Below, piece by piece: positions 18,384 through 28,506 of a stretch of 41,906 nt of DNA (within the stretch, counting starts at the first letter, position 1; each line of letters opens with the position of its first letter). This stretch comes from an uncultured Clostridia bacterium. GTDB lineage: Bacteria > Bacillota > Clostridia > TANB77 > CAG-508. Location: positions 1-41,906 of the forward strand of contig CANDKR010000005.1 in assembly GCA_947385375.1 (NCBI GenBank). The letters run 5' to 3'. The notes under the pieces are model-generated. The model was not told the origin of the DNA. It made no database searches and worked only from the letters and a program-made list of their open reading frames with translations. The position numbers and the translations under genes are program-made.

Positions 18384-19262
18384 ACATAATTTTTTTATAA
18401 AATTGGTTTTGTTTTTTTATTTATAAAATATGCCCTGCTTTTTTGCTATTTTGCCAAACTGTAATTTAAAGAATTTTTTTATCAAATTTTTCATTTTTTA
18501 GTCAAAATTTTGAATTTTTTCTCTTCTTTCAGATTTTTTCAAAAAGCATCAAATAAGTCGTTTTGTTACTAACTTATGTTTACTAGCAGGCTTTTTGCCA
18601 CTTTCTTCGAAAAGCTTATTTTCCACTACTTTTTTGAACTTTGTTCTTTAAAAAAGTTCCATTTTTTTGAAAAGTACCTTTCTACTCTCCCTCTCTTCTT
18701 CAAAAAAATGATCAGATTTTTCTTTCCACATTTTTTAAAATTTTCAAAATCTCTTTTTTATTCTACTTGAATTTACTTCAAAATTTTCACCAAAATTTTA
18801 TGTTTTAATATTTTTTCTTTTTTTATTTTTGTTTCTTTATAATATTTTTTTATTTTATTATTTATTTTTTTAAATTCAAAAAAATAATTTTACTTCCTTT
18901 TTTATAAAATAAATAAAAAAATAACCATTTTTTTAGCTAACCCTTTTATACCAATATTTTGATTTTTTATTTTATTTATTTTGGAATGATTTTTATATTT
19001 TCTTATAACCTCTTTTCATTTTTCATAAATTTTTATAAATTCGTCTTATTAAATTTTATTTTTTAATTTTACTGACCAACTTTTATACAATTTTTTTTCT
19101 TTCAGCAATTTTTTTACCATCTTTTTTGAAAAAATCAATTTAATTATTTAATAATTTATTTTTAATTATTATTTTATCAATTATTTTTTTATTATTTATT
19201 TTCTAGTTAATTTTTAACCGTTATTATTTTTTGATTTAATTTTTATTTATTATTAATTTATT
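18380..19262. repeat. Repeat unit A1
   Basis: First A copy. Landmarks: TTTTGCCAAACTG near 18450, GTCGTTTTGTTACTAAC near 18558, GTTCCATTTTTTTG near 18656, AAAAATGATCAGATTTTT near 18704. The next copy repeats these in order about 883 bases later. Confidence 0.8.
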
Positions 19263-19940
19263 TCTTACATAAATTTTTTTATAAAATTAGTTTTGTTTTT
19301 TATTTATAAAATACATCCTATTTTTTGCTATTTTGCCAAACTGCAATTTAAAGAAAATTTTTATCAAATTTTTCATTTTTTAGTCAAAATTTTGGATTTT
19401 TTATCTTCTTTCATATTTTTTCAAAAAACATCCAATAAGTCGTTTTGTTACTAACTTATGTTTACTAATAGGCTTTTTGCCACTTTCTCCGAAAAGCCTA
19501 TTTTCCACTACTTTTTTGAACTTTGTTCTTTAAAAAAGTTCCATTTTTTTTAAAAGTACCTTTCAGCTCTTCTTCTATTCTTCAAAAAAATGATCAGATT
19601 TTTCTTTCCACATTTTTTTAAATTTTCAAAATCTCTTTTTTATTCTACTTAAATTTGCTTCAAAATTTTTACCAAAATTTTATGTTTTAATATTTTTTCT
19701 TTTTTTATTTTTGCTCTTTTCTGATATTTTTTTATTTTATTATTTATTTTTGAAAATTCAAAAAAATAATCTCTTAACCTTTTTCTTAAATTTTATAAAA
19801 AAAATTGTTATTTTCTCTTTATCCCTTTTGTATCAACACTTTGATTTTTTATTTATTTTATTTTGGACATTTTTTAATACTTTTTATTAACCTTTTTATT
19901 ATTTAGTAATTCATTTGCCTTTTTCTATTTATTATAAACT
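19263..19940. repeat. Repeat unit A2
   Basis: Second A copy, highly similar to A1 through the AATATTTTTTC stretch near 19690 and then diverging. The 3' boundary is approximate. Confidence 0.75.
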
Positions 19941-21031
19941 ATTTTTTCTAAAAATCTCTTTTTCAGAATTTGTTTTCAGTAATAATATTTAACCTTTTTC
20001 AATTTTAATTCGCTTATTTTTCATTTTCGAGTGTCATATTTTTTTGACTTACAAAAATTTTTTTAAATTTATTCCTATATAAAAAATTACTTAATATTTC
20101 TTTCTGTTTTCCCTTTTTTAATCTAATTTCTATTAGAAATTTTTTCTATAAATACAATCTTCTTATTTTATTTTTTTATCTTATACAATATCATCATCTA
20201 ATTTTATAAAATTCTTACTTTGGGTTTATATTTTTGATATTATTTTATGTCCTATTTTATAAATTATTTTTGTCTTTATTTTTTATTTAATTATTTTTTA
20301 TTCTTATTTAATTATTATTTAATTTTTATTTTTTTAATTATTTTAAATTAATTTTATTTAATTATTTTGATTTTAAATTGAAATTTTATATATATTATTT
20401 ATGATAATTTATTTAATTAATTATAAAATATTTTTTGTTTATATAATCTTCTATCTCTTTTTAATCAAATTTCTACCTCATATTTTTTTGTCGTTTTAAC
20501 AAAACGCGCTTTCAGAGAAATGTTACAAAATTCAGCTTGCTTTTATAAAAAATTCTGTTATTTTTCAAAAATTTTTGTTTTTACTATTTTTTCATAATTT
20601 CTTAGTAACCTTATTTATGTAAATTGACTTCTTATAAAAAGTGACCTCTCTCCAAATCCCTGATATCCCAGCACTTTTTTGATAGGTCTTTTAGCAAAAG
20701 TACCATTTTTCTTTAGAGTCATTTTCAACTTTTTATACTCTACTTTGCACCCAATCTTGACCCCATTTTCTAAATTTTCTTATCTCATCAATTTACTTTG
20801 TAACATTTCTCCTCCAAAACACAAAAATCTTCAACCTCTAAAATCACTTTTTCAAAACTTTCTGCATATCTAAAAATTTTAGATTGCTTTCTTCTCTTAA
20901 AAAATTATTTTTCTTTAATTTTATTTCTTGCCTTCTTAAGTTTATAAATTATTATTCTATTTTTATTTATTTTCTTTTAATTATTTCTTATTAACCTCTT
21001 TTTAATTTTATTTATTAACAAGTCATTATCC
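19941..21031. repeat. Repeat unit B1
   Basis: First B copy. The landmark AATAATATTTAACC is at 19981; the 295-bp inverted-repeat cassette is at 20516-20810. Confidence 0.8.
20516..20810. repeat. 295-bp cassette with 14-bp terminal inverted repeats, copy 1
   Basis: AGAAATGTTACAAA at the left, its exact reverse complement at the right. Copies 2 (21567-21861) and 3 (22513-22807) have the same arms at exactly the same distance (281 bases start to start). Confidence 0.8.
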
Positions 21032-22080
21032 TATTTTTCTAAAAAGCGCTTATTCATAATTTGTTTTCAGTAATAATATTTAACCTTTTTCAATTTTAAT
21101 TTGTTTGTTTTTCGTTTTCGAGCTTCGTCTTTTTTAGACTGAAAAAAATTACTTAATATTTCTTTCTGTTTTCCCTTTTTTAATCTAATTTCTATTAGAA
21201 ATTTTTTCTATAAATACAATCTTCTTATTTTATTTTTTTATCTTATACAATATCATCATCTAATTTTATAAAATTCTTACTTTGGGTTTATATTTTTGAT
21301 ATTATTTTATGTCCTATTTTATAAATTATTTTTGTATTTATTTTTTATTTAATTATTTTTTTTCTTATTTAATTTTTATTTTTTTAATTATTTTAAATTA
21401 ATTTTATTTAATTATTTTTATTTTAAATTGAAATTTTATATATATTATTTGTGATAATTTTTTTAATTCATTATAAAATATTTTTTGTTTATGCAATCTT
21501 CTATCTACTTTTAATCAATTTTCTACCTCATATTTTATTTGTCATTTTAACAATTTGTACTTTCAGAGAAATGTTACAAAATCCATCCTGATTTTCAAAA
21601 AAATCTTGTTACTTTTCAAAAATTTATGTTTTTACTATTTTTTCATAATTTCTTAGTAACCTTATTTATGTAAATCACCCTCTTATAAAAAGTGACCTAT
21701 CTTCAAACCCTTGATATCCCAGCACTTTTTTGATAGGCTATTCTGCAAAAGTACCATTTTTCTTGGGAGACATTTTCAACTTTTTATACTCCACTTTGCC
21801 CCCAACCTTGACCCCATTTTCTAAATTTTCTTATCTCATCAATTTGCTTTGTAACATTTCTCCACAAAAACATAAAGATCTTCAAATTCCAAAATCACTT
21901 TTTCAAAACTTTCTGCATATCTAAAAATTTTAGCTTGCTTTCTTAGTTTAAAAATTTATTTTTCTTTAATTTTATTTCTTGCCTTCTTAAGTTTATAAAT
22001 TATTATTCTATTTTTATTTATTTTCTTTTAATTATTTCTTATTAATCTCTTTTTAATTTTATTTATTAGTGAATTGTTAT
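21032..22080. repeat. Repeat unit B2
   Basis: Second B copy. Landmark at 21072; cassette at 21567-21861. Almost identical to B1 from about 21145 to 21335 (TACTTAATATTTCTTTCTG onward), more diverged elsewhere. Confidence 0.8.
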
Positions 22081-22960
22081 CCTATTTTTCTAAAAATCTC
22101 TTATTCAGAATTTGTTTTCAGTAATAATATTTAACCTTTTTCAATTTTAATTCGCTTATTTTTCATTTTCAAGTATCATATTTTTTTAACTTACAAAAAA
22201 ATTTTTTGCTTTATTTTTTATCTCCCAGAACATTAATTAATAATCTTATTAAATTATTACTCTTTTATTTATAATTTTGATATTATTTTATATCTTATTT
22301 TTTTATTTATTATTTTAATTAATTCTATTTAATTTTATTTTAAATTAATTTTATTTAATTATTTTTATTTTAAATCGAAATTTTATATATATTATTTATG
22401 ATAATTTATTTAATTAATTATAAAATATTTTTTGTTTATATAATCTTCTATCTCTTTTTAATCAAATTTCTACCTCATATTTTTTTGTCGTTTTAACAAA
22501 ACGCGCTTTCAGAGAAATGTTACAAAATTCAGCTTGCTTTTATAAAAAATTCTGTTATTTTTCAAAAATTTATGTTTTTACTATTTTTTCATAATTTCTT
22601 AGTAACCTTATTTATGTAAATCACTATATAATAAAAAGTGACCTCTCTCCAAACCCTTGATATCCCAGCACTTTTTTGATAGGTCTTTTAGCAAAAGTAC
22701 CATTTTGGTTGGAGGTCTTTTTCAACTTTTTATACTCTACTTTTCACTCACTTTTGAACCTATTTTCTAAAATCCTTTCTCTTCAAATTTTACTTTGTAA
22801 CATTTCTCCACCAAAACACAAAAATCTTCAACCTCTAAAATCACTTTTTCAAAACTTTCTACATATCTAAAAATTTTAGCTTGCTTTCTTCACTTAAAAA
22901 ATTATTTTTTATTATTTTATTTTCTACTTTTTAAATTATATAAATTATTATTTTATTTAT
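22081..22960. repeat. Repeat unit B3 (shorter)
   Basis: Third B copy. Landmark at 22123; cassette at 22513-22807. Lacks about 100 bases between landmark and cassette relative to B2. Left part of its cassette matches B1 base for base (AACAAAACGCGCTTTCAGAG onward) rather than adjacent B2. Confidence 0.78.
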
Positions 22961-23140
22961 TTTCTTTTTATTGAATTATTTTCTATTTTTCAAAATTATT
23001 ATTTAATAATTTATTTTTATATTCTATAAAATTTGCTAAGCTATGTCCACTGGACATTTTTTGTCTGCATTACAGCTCAGCCTTAACTGACCTGTAATTT
23101 GACCTCTCCTTTTCAAATCCTCTCGTTTTGGTACAACAAA

Positions 23141-23164
23141 AAAGACTAACTTTTGTTAGTCTTT
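23141..23164 (-). terminator. Terminator of the tRNA-Ser pair
   Basis: AAAGACTAAC-tttt-GTTAGTCTTT; on the minus strand it lies just past the tRNA-Ser(GCU) 3' end and runs into T residues. Confidence 0.8.
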
Positions 23165-23167
23165 CTT

Positions 23168-23258
23168 TGGCGGAACAGAGAGGATTTGAACCTCCGCGGC
23201 CCTTGCGAACCCTAGCAGTTTAGCAAACTGCCCCCTTCAACCACTTGGGTACTGCTCC
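23168..23258 (-). tRNA. tRNA-Ser (GCU anticodon)
   Basis: Minus strand: GGAGCAG acceptor paired with CTGTTCC, then G-CCA encoded. Anticodon loop TTGCTAA gives GCU; a long variable arm (around TAGGGTTCGCAAGGG) marks a class II serine tRNA. Confidence 0.96.
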
Positions 23259-23292
23259 ATATATATAATGCTAGATATTATTATCTAGCATT

Positions 23293-23386
<94 letters not shown>

Positions 23387-23414
23387 ATTGTATCGCTTCA
23401 TTAGCAACACATAT

Positions 23415-23444
23415 ATATTAACACATTTTTGCGCTAATTGTCAA
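23415..23444 (-). promoter_or_regulatory. Promoter of the tRNA-Ser pair
   Basis: Minus strand: TTGACA, 18 bases, TAATAT, about 30 bases before tRNA-Ser(UGA). Confidence 0.65.
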
Positions 23445-23460
23445 CCTATTTTTATTTTTT

Positions 23461-23991
23461 TTAAAATTTATTTTCCTTATGCTTTGCTTCAAAGTTCTTA
23501 GATTGGCTTGCTATTTTTATAGCTTCAACTTCTTCCTCTGAAAGCTTATAGCTTGATTCGCCATTTTTTATTGGTTTTGCATATATATTTGAACTTTCTG
23601 AACCATATAACCCATTAAGCACAATGCCATTGTTTTCCCTATCTAGTAGCGCTACTGCAAAGCTTAAATCACTTCCTACATTTTGGAAAGCGTTATATCT
23701 AATTAATCCAACCTTTTGAATTCCTGAGCCTATATCATAGTCTAATTTAGTATAATAAGCCTTTATTTCGCTATTGTCTTGCTTAATGTCTGCAACTTCC
23801 CTTAAATACTTCTTTAACATCTGATCTAGGTCTTCACCTTTTCCAAGCTTATTCATAAAGCTTATATATTTTCTGTTCATTCTTATAACAAGTACAATTA
23901 AAACAATTACTAAAATTACTAAGAAAATATTTATAATAGAAGACCACATTACAAAATTGTCTGTTTTAACAAACTCTAAAAATTCTTCCAT
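23461..23991 (-). CDS. DUF4446-type membrane-anchored protein
   Basis: 176 aa. One N-terminal membrane helix (about residues 16-38, WSSIINIFLVILVIVLIVLV), then a coiled stretch (about 60-85) and a globular part with QKVGLIRYNAFQNVGSDLSFAVALLD and NGIVLNGLYGSE, the signature of the DUF4446 family usually found beside parB in Clostridia. Function unknown. Start is the ATG at 23991 with AAAGGA ten bases upstream rather than the GTG nine bases earlier. It starts 16 bases after parB, in the same orientation. Confidence 0.88.
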   Translation of the reverse strand: MEEFLEFVKTDNFVMWSSIINIFLVILVIVLIVLVIRMNRKYISFMNKLGKGEDLDQMLKKYLREVADIKQDNSEIKAYYTKLDYDIGSGIQKVGLIRYNAFQNVGSDLSFAVALLDRENNGIVLNGLYGSESSNIYAKPIKNGESSYKLSEEEVEAIKIASQSKNFEAKHKENKF

Positions 23992-24006
23992 TTTTCTCAC
24001 GTCCTT

Positions 24007-24849
24007 TTATTTTAATAGCTCTAAAATACGCTCCAAATCATCATTTGAAGAATATTGAATAATTATTTTACCTTTTTTATTACCTGCATCTAACTTAACT
24101 TTTGTACCAAAAAATCCTTGAAAAGTATTTTCTATATCTTTGTAAATTGCTTCATACTTCTCATCTTTTTTCTTAGCTGTTTTGCGTGATTTCATCTTCT
24201 TTTCAGCGTCTTTAACTGTTTCTCCATGTTCTATTATATGTACAGCTGTATTATATTGTCTTTCTGCATCTGGTATAGACATTAAAGCTTTACAGTGTCC
24301 TTCTGTAAGTTTGCCCTCTAATACTAAATTTATTACTCTTTCGTCTAAATTTAATATTCTAACTGTATTTGCAATACTGCTTCTACTCTTTCCTAAAATG
24401 TCTGCAACCTGTGCCTGAGTAAGCTCATATTCATTCATAAGAATTTTTATTCCTCTAGCTTTTTCAATAGGATTTAAGTCTTCCCTTTGAATATTCTCTA
24501 TTAAAGAAATTTCTTTATTTCTTCTTTCATCGTCATCTCTTATGATTGCAGGAATTTCTCCAAGACCAGCTTTCTTAGAAGCTCTCCATCTTCTTTCTCC
24601 AGCTATAATCTCATAAAAATTATTTTTCTTTGTAACTACAATTGGTTGAATAACTCCATACTCTTTAATTGAATCAGCAAGCTCACATAAAGCCTCATCA
24701 TCAAAAATCTTTCTGGCTTGAGCCTTGTTTGGCTCTATTTCATTGACTTTCAAGAATTTTACAACTTCATTTTCGCCACCATTTTCTTCAATAATAGGTG
24801 TACTAAATAAAGCATCTAATCCTTTTCCTAATCCTGTTTTCTTTGTCAT
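24007..24849 (-). CDS. parB: Chromosome partitioning protein ParB / Spo0J
   Basis: 280-aa CTPase that loads onto parS and organises the origin region. N-terminal GLGKGLDALF is the ParA-activating peptide; the ParB/Srx domain shows IQPIVVTKK, GERRWRASKKAGL (CTP-binding GERRxRA) and ENIQREDLNPIEKA; a helix-turn-helix follows (TQAQVADILGKSRSSIAN); the C-terminal part is lysine-rich plus a dimer domain. Start is the ATG at 24849 with AGGAGGTG six bases before it. parA lies immediately upstream, two probable parS sites are within 4 kb. Confidence 0.96.
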   Translation of the reverse strand: MTKKTGLGKGLDALFSTPIIEENGGENEVVKFLKVNEIEPNKAQARKIFDDEALCELADSIKEYGVIQPIVVTKKNNFYEIIAGERRWRASKKAGLGEIPAIIRDDDERRNKEISLIENIQREDLNPIEKARGIKILMNEYELTQAQVADILGKSRSSIANTVRILNLDERVINLVLEGKLTEGHCKALMSIPDAERQYNTAVHIIEHGETVKDAEKKMKSRKTAKKKDEKYEAIYKDIENTFQGFFGTKVKLDAGNKKGKIIIQYSSNDDLERILELLK

Positions 24850-24864
24850 TTTAAGCACCTCCTA

Positions 24865-25635
24865 TTAATCTTTCTTTTCATTTGCTTTAACAATTTCTCT
24901 AGCTAATTTCTCATAACATCTAGCACCTTTTGAAGTAGCATCATATATAGTAATTGGCATTCCATAACTTGGTGCTTCGCTAAGTTTTATATTTCTAGGT
25001 ATAACTGTTTTATATACTTTATCATCAAAATATCTTTTTACTTCTCTAACTACTTGATTTGAAAGGTTTGTCCTCATATCATACATTGTAAGTACAGCAC
25101 CCTCAATTGCTAAGTTTTTATTTAAATGTTTTTTCACAAGATTTATAGTATTTATAAGTTGTCCTAATCCTTCAAGTGCATAATATTCACACTGTACAGG
25201 AATAAGTACAGAATCTGCTGCTGTAAAAGCATTTAAAGTAATTAACCCAAGTGATGGTGGACAGTCAATTATAATATAATCATAATCATCTTTTACCTCG
25301 TCAAGTTTTTCTTTAAGCCTCTGCTCTCTAGACATTAAGTTAACTAACTCTACTTCTGCTCCAGCTAAATTTACATTAGAAGGGCATACTTTTAAATTCT
25401 TTATACAAGTATCTTGTAATGTCTCATTTATGTCAACTTCATTAACTAAAATATCATATAAAGAATTTTCTACATTTTTATCAACGCCTAATCCGCTTGT
25501 AGCATTACCTTGAGGATCTCCATCAACTAGTATTACTTTTCTTCCTTTTTTTGCTAAGATTGCGCTTATATTAACTGAGGTTGTAGTCTTTCCTACCCCA
25601 CCTTTTTGATTTGCAATTGCTATAACTTTTCCCAA
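24865..25635 (-). CDS. parA: Chromosome partitioning ATPase ParA / Soj
   Basis: 256 aa MinD/ParA-type ATPase partner of ParB. Deviant Walker [11 protein letters not shown] near the N-terminus, switch I VDGDPQGN, Walker [12 protein letters not shown]. The start is TTG at 25635, seven bases after AAGGAGGG; the open frame continues upstream but has no ribosome site there. In Bacillus Soj also regulates DnaA, which fits its place near oriC. Confidence 0.96.
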   Translation of the reverse strand: MGKVIAIANQKGGVGKTTTSVNISAILAKKGRKVILVDGDPQGNATSGLGVDKNVENSLYDILVNEVDINETLQDTCIKNLKVCPSNVNLAGAEVELVNLMSREQRLKEKLDEVKDDYDYIIIDCPPSLGLITLNAFTAADSVLIPVQCEYYALEGLGQLINTINLVKKHLNKNLAIEGAVLTMYDMRTNLSNQVVREVKRYFDDKVYKTVIPRNIKLSEAPSYGMPITIYDATSKGARCYEKLAREIVKANEKKD

Positions 25636-25663
25636 AGTAATCCCTCCTTTTTTGTTCTTTACT

Positions 25664-25692
25664 ATCATATAAAAATTTTAAGGATATGTCAA
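25664..25692 (-). promoter_or_regulatory. Promoter of parA-parB
   Basis: Minus strand: TTGACA, 17 bases, TATGAT, about 20 bases before the SD of parA. It separates the par genes from the rsmG transcript. Confidence 0.75.
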
Positions 25693-25733
25693 TAAAAATT
25701 GAACATTTTTTTGCAAAATATTTTTAGTCAAAA

Positions 25734-25761
25734 AGAGCCAGAAATAAACTTTTCCGGCTCT
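25734..25761 (-). terminator. Terminator after rsmG
   Basis: AGAGCCGGAAA pairs with TTTCTGGCTCT on the minus strand, followed by TTTTT. Confidence 0.85.
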
Positions 25762-25771
25762 AAATTGATAT

Positions 25772-26492
25772 CTATTTAATTGGTTCTTTAAGTGGTTTTC
25801 CCTGCCCTCTTGGGTATTTATTTGGAGTGTTTTTTACTTTTAAAATTACTATAATATTTCTTTCTATTTCGTTACTAATTAGTAGTTTTTCAACTTTTTC
25901 AACTTTTCCTCCAAGTATTTCTATTGCATTTTGAGCTTCTTTTAATTCTTCTTCATAGTTTGGACCTTTCATACAAATAGCTTTTCCACCAACTTTTAAA
26001 AATGGTAGCATATATTCTGTAATTGTAGTTAAATTAGAAACTGCTCTTGTTGTAACAATATCAAATTGTTCTCTATATTCTTTTTTATGACTTAAATCTT
26101 CTGCTCTAGTATGTATTATTTCTAAATCTTTTAAACCAATTTCTTTTGAAACTTCTCTTATGACATTAAGTTTTTTATTAACACTATCTATTAATGTAAC
26201 TTTTAAATGTGGATTTGCTATTTTAATAGGTATTCCGTGGAAATCCTGCTCCTGTTCCAATATCTAAAACATTTTTTGAAGAGCTTAAAAAGCAGTTGAT
26301 TGTAAGAGAATCCATAAAATGTTTCACGAGGAACTCTTTTTCATCTGTAATTGCTGTAACATTTATTTTCTCATTCCAATTTATAATTCCTAGCATATAT
26401 TTATAGAATTTTTCTATATCAATTCCATTAATATCTATTTTATTTTTCTCACATTCTTCTATAAACATTTTTTCAAATTCTCTTATTTCCAT
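25772..26492 (-). CDS. rsmG: 16S rRNA (guanine527-N7)-methyltransferase, read through a +1 frameshift at CGG
   Basis: RsmG/GidB methylates G527 of 16S rRNA. Frame one ends VLDIGTGAGFP; the next codon is CGG at 26237-26235. Skipping the C gives GIPIKIANPHLKVTLIDSVNKK, restoring the strictly conserved GAGFPG SAM-binding loop. The joined protein is 239 aa, exactly the family length, and includes DIVTTRAVSNL. In zero frame translation would stop four codons later (RNTY). Follows mnmG by 33 bases in the same orientation, the usual gidA-gidB order. A parS-like site overlaps codons near 26320. Confidence 0.93.
26235..26237 (-). other. CGG +1 recoding site in rsmG
   Basis: Coding strand CCA-C-GGA: zero-frame CGG, +1 frame GGA (Gly of GFPG). 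Confidence 0.88.
26320..26335. promoter_or_regulatory. parS-like site (weak) in rsmG
   Basis: TGTTTCACGAGGAACT matches 13 of 16 positions of the consensus TGTTTCACGTGAAACA. Coding sequence constraint may explain the resemblance. Confidence 0.4.
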
Positions 26493-26525
26493 AACAATAA
26501 CTCCTGTTTTAATATACCAACAATC

Positions 26526-28400
26526 TTACTTTCTTTTTAAACTTTCTAAATATATTAATAATACTGATATATCAGCTGGTGAAACACCTGATATTCTAGA
26601 AGCTTGACCGATTGAATAAGGTTTGTATTTGTTTAATTTCTGTCTTGCTTCTAATCTAATTCCTTCTATTTTACTATAATCGATATCTTCTGGTAAAAGT
26701 TTTTTCTCTAGTTTCTTAAATCCTTCTACTTGTTTTTTCTGCATTTCAATATAGCCTTCATATTTAACCATTATTCCTACTTCTTCTCTTACTTGTTTGT
26801 CTAACTCTGGTCTTGTTTTATCTATCTCGCCAAGCTTTTCATAATCTAATTCTGTTCTTTTTAATAATTCTGAAAGCTTTACACCTGCTGTTATTTCAGT
26901 TGTTCCATATTTTTTCAAAAAGTCATTAGTTTCTTTATTAGGTTTTACATTTGTTGTTTTTAATCTTTCAACCTCTTTTTCAATTTCTTCTTTTTTCTTT
27001 AAAAATTTATTATATCTTTCTTCTGAAATAAGTCCTACTTCATATCCTTTTTCTGTTAATCTTAAATCTGCGTTATCTTGTCTTAATAAAAGCCTATATT
27101 CAGCTCTAGATGTCATCATTCTGTAAGGCTCTGCTGTACTCTTAGTTACAATATCATCAATCAAAACTCCAATATATGCCTCTGATCTATCTAAAATTAA
27201 AGGTTCTTTTCCTTTTAATTTTTGAGATGCGTTTATTCCTGCAATAATTCCTTGTGCAGCAGCTTCTTCATATCCTGATGTACCATTTATTTGTCCTGCA
27301 AAAAACATTCCTGATATTGCTTTTAATTCTAATGAACTCTTAAGTTGTGAAGGCTCAATTGCGTCATATTCTATTGCATAAGCTGGTCTTGTAAACTCAG
27401 CATTTTCTAGTCCTGGAAGTGTTCTATACATAGCTATTTGTACATCTTCTGGAAGTGATGAACTCATTCCTTGTATATACATTTCGTCAGTATCTAGTCC
27501 AACTGGTTCAACGAAAATTTGATGACGCTCTTTATCTGCAAAACGTACTACTTTATCCTCTATTGATGGACAATATCTTGGTCCTGTTCCCTCTATCATA
27601 CCTGCATATAATGGTGAGCGATGTAAATTTGCCTTTATAATCTCATGTGTTTTTGCATTTGTATATGTAAGATAGCAAGGTACTTGCTCTATTTTAGGCA
27701 TTTCATCATCAAAAGAAAATGGAATTACATCCTCATCTCCTTCTTGAATTTCCATCTTAGAAAAATCTATACTATTTTTATTTATTCTTGCTGGTGTTCC
27801 TGTTTTAAATCTTTGAATTTCAATGCCTAACCCCTTCAGACACTCAGATAATTTATTAGCTGGAAACACTCCATCTGGACCACTTTCAAAAGAATTTTCT
27901 CCTATAAAAATCTTTCCTTTTAAATATGTACCTGTTGCAAGAATAACACTATCTACTTCATAAATAGCACCTAAATGAGTAGTTATACTTTTAATTTTTC
28001 CGTCCTCTACCCCTATATCTGTTATCTCTGCTTGTTTTAAAAATAGATTTTTTTGCTTTTCTAAGGTATGCTTCATTTCCATTTGATATCTTTTTCTGTC
28101 TGCTTGTGCTCTTAATGAATGTACTGCTGGTCCTTTTGATGTATTAAGCATTCTTAACTGAATCATAGTCTTATCGATATTCTTTCCCATCTCTCCTCCA
28201 AGACTATCTATCTCTCTTACTAAATGTCCTTTAGACGTTCCTCCTATATGTGGATTGCAAGGCATATTTGCTACCGCTTCTAGACTTATTGAAAACATTA
28301 GTGTTTTCATTCCTAGTCTAGCTGCTGCAAGTGCTGCTTCACAGCCAGCATGTCCTGCTCCTATTACTGCTATATCATATTTTCCTGCATTATAGCTCAT
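26526..28400 (-). CDS. mnmG: tRNA uridine-5-carboxymethylaminomethyl modification protein, FAD subunit
   Basis: 624 aa, normal length. With MnmE, it makes (c)mnm5U34 in tRNAs reading NNA/NNG. Dinucleotide-binding motif [19 protein letters not shown] at the N-terminus, [22 protein letters not shown], the conserved [23 protein letters not shown], and [16 protein letters not shown], then a helical tRNA/MnmE-binding C-terminus. SD AGGAGATAAA before the ATG. Enzymes of this pathway are known to affect frameshifting, which is of interest given the recoding seen here. Confidence 0.97.
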   Translation of the reverse strand: MSYNAGKYDIAVIGAGHAGCEAALAAARLGMKTLMFSISLEAVANMPCNPHIGGTSKGHLVREIDSLGGEMGKNIDKTMIQLRMLNTSKGPAVHSLRAQADRKRYQMEMKHTLEKQKNLFLKQAEITDIGVEDGKIKSITTHLGAIYEVDSVILATGTYLKGKIFIGENSFESGPDGVFPANKLSECLKGLGIEIQRFKTGTPARINKNSIDFSKMEIQEGDEDVIPFSFDDEMPKIEQVPCYLTYTNAKTHEIIKANLHRSPLYAGMIEGTGPRYCPSIEDKVVRFADKERHQIFVEPVGLDTDEMYIQGMSSSLPEDVQIAMYRTLPGLENAEFTRPAYAIEYDAIEPSQLKSSLELKAISGMFFAGQINGTSGYEEAAAQGIIAGINASQKLKGKEPLILDRSEAYIGVLIDDIVTKSTAEPYRMMTSRAEYRLLLRQDNADLRLTEKGYEVGLISEERYNKFLKKKEEIEKEVERLKTTNVKPNKETNDFLKKYGTTEITAGVKLSELLKRTELDYEKLGEIDKTRPELDKQVREEVGIMVKYEGYIEMQKKQVEGFKKLEKKLLPEDIDYSKIEGIRLEARQKLNKYKPYSIGQASRISGVSPADISVLLIYLESLKRK

Positions 28401-28421
28401 TTTTTATCTCCTTTTTTACAA

Positions 28422-28437
28422 TGTTTCTCGTGAAACA
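28422..28437. promoter_or_regulatory. parS: parS site between mnmE and mnmG
   Basis: TGTTTCTCGTGAAACA matches the parS consensus at 15 of 16 positions, in an intergenic gap 22 bases upstream of mnmG and about 3.5 kb from parB. Confidence 0.85.
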
Positions 28438-28506
28438 AGAACAAATTTTCTTGATTTTTTAGCCATTTTTTATTAAAAATAAATATAAAAAAATTAATTT
28501 TTTTAA

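Larger units (their letters stand above)
18380..22960. repeat. Gene-free AT-rich tandem repeat block, five related units
   Basis: About 4.6 kb of extremely AT-rich DNA, strongly T-biased on the plus strand (purine-rich on the minus strand). Two units of one type (A1, A2) are followed by three of a second type (B1-B3). A and B units share short blocks such as AAAGTTCCATTTTT/AAAGTACCATTTTT and TTACTAACTTATG/TTAGTAACCTTAT, so they are probably distant copies of one element. No open frame longer than about 65 codons exists, and none looks like a protein. It lies between the activase-like gene and two tRNA-Ser genes, about 10 kb from oriC. Confidence 0.85.

Noticed and set aside
18576..18770. 64-aa Phe-rich ORF in unit A1
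   Set aside because: Not open in unit A2 in a comparable form and has no SD; composition alone explains it.
20679..22870. Three 64-aa plus-strand ORFs (MIGLLAKVPF...) as real genes
   Set aside because: They are repeat-derived, T-rich (Phe/Leu/Ser-rich) frames without ribosome sites; substitutions between copies do not look protein-conserving.
18380..22960. CRISPR array
   Set aside because: Repeats are about 1 kb, imperfect and without short regular spacers; no cas genes are near.
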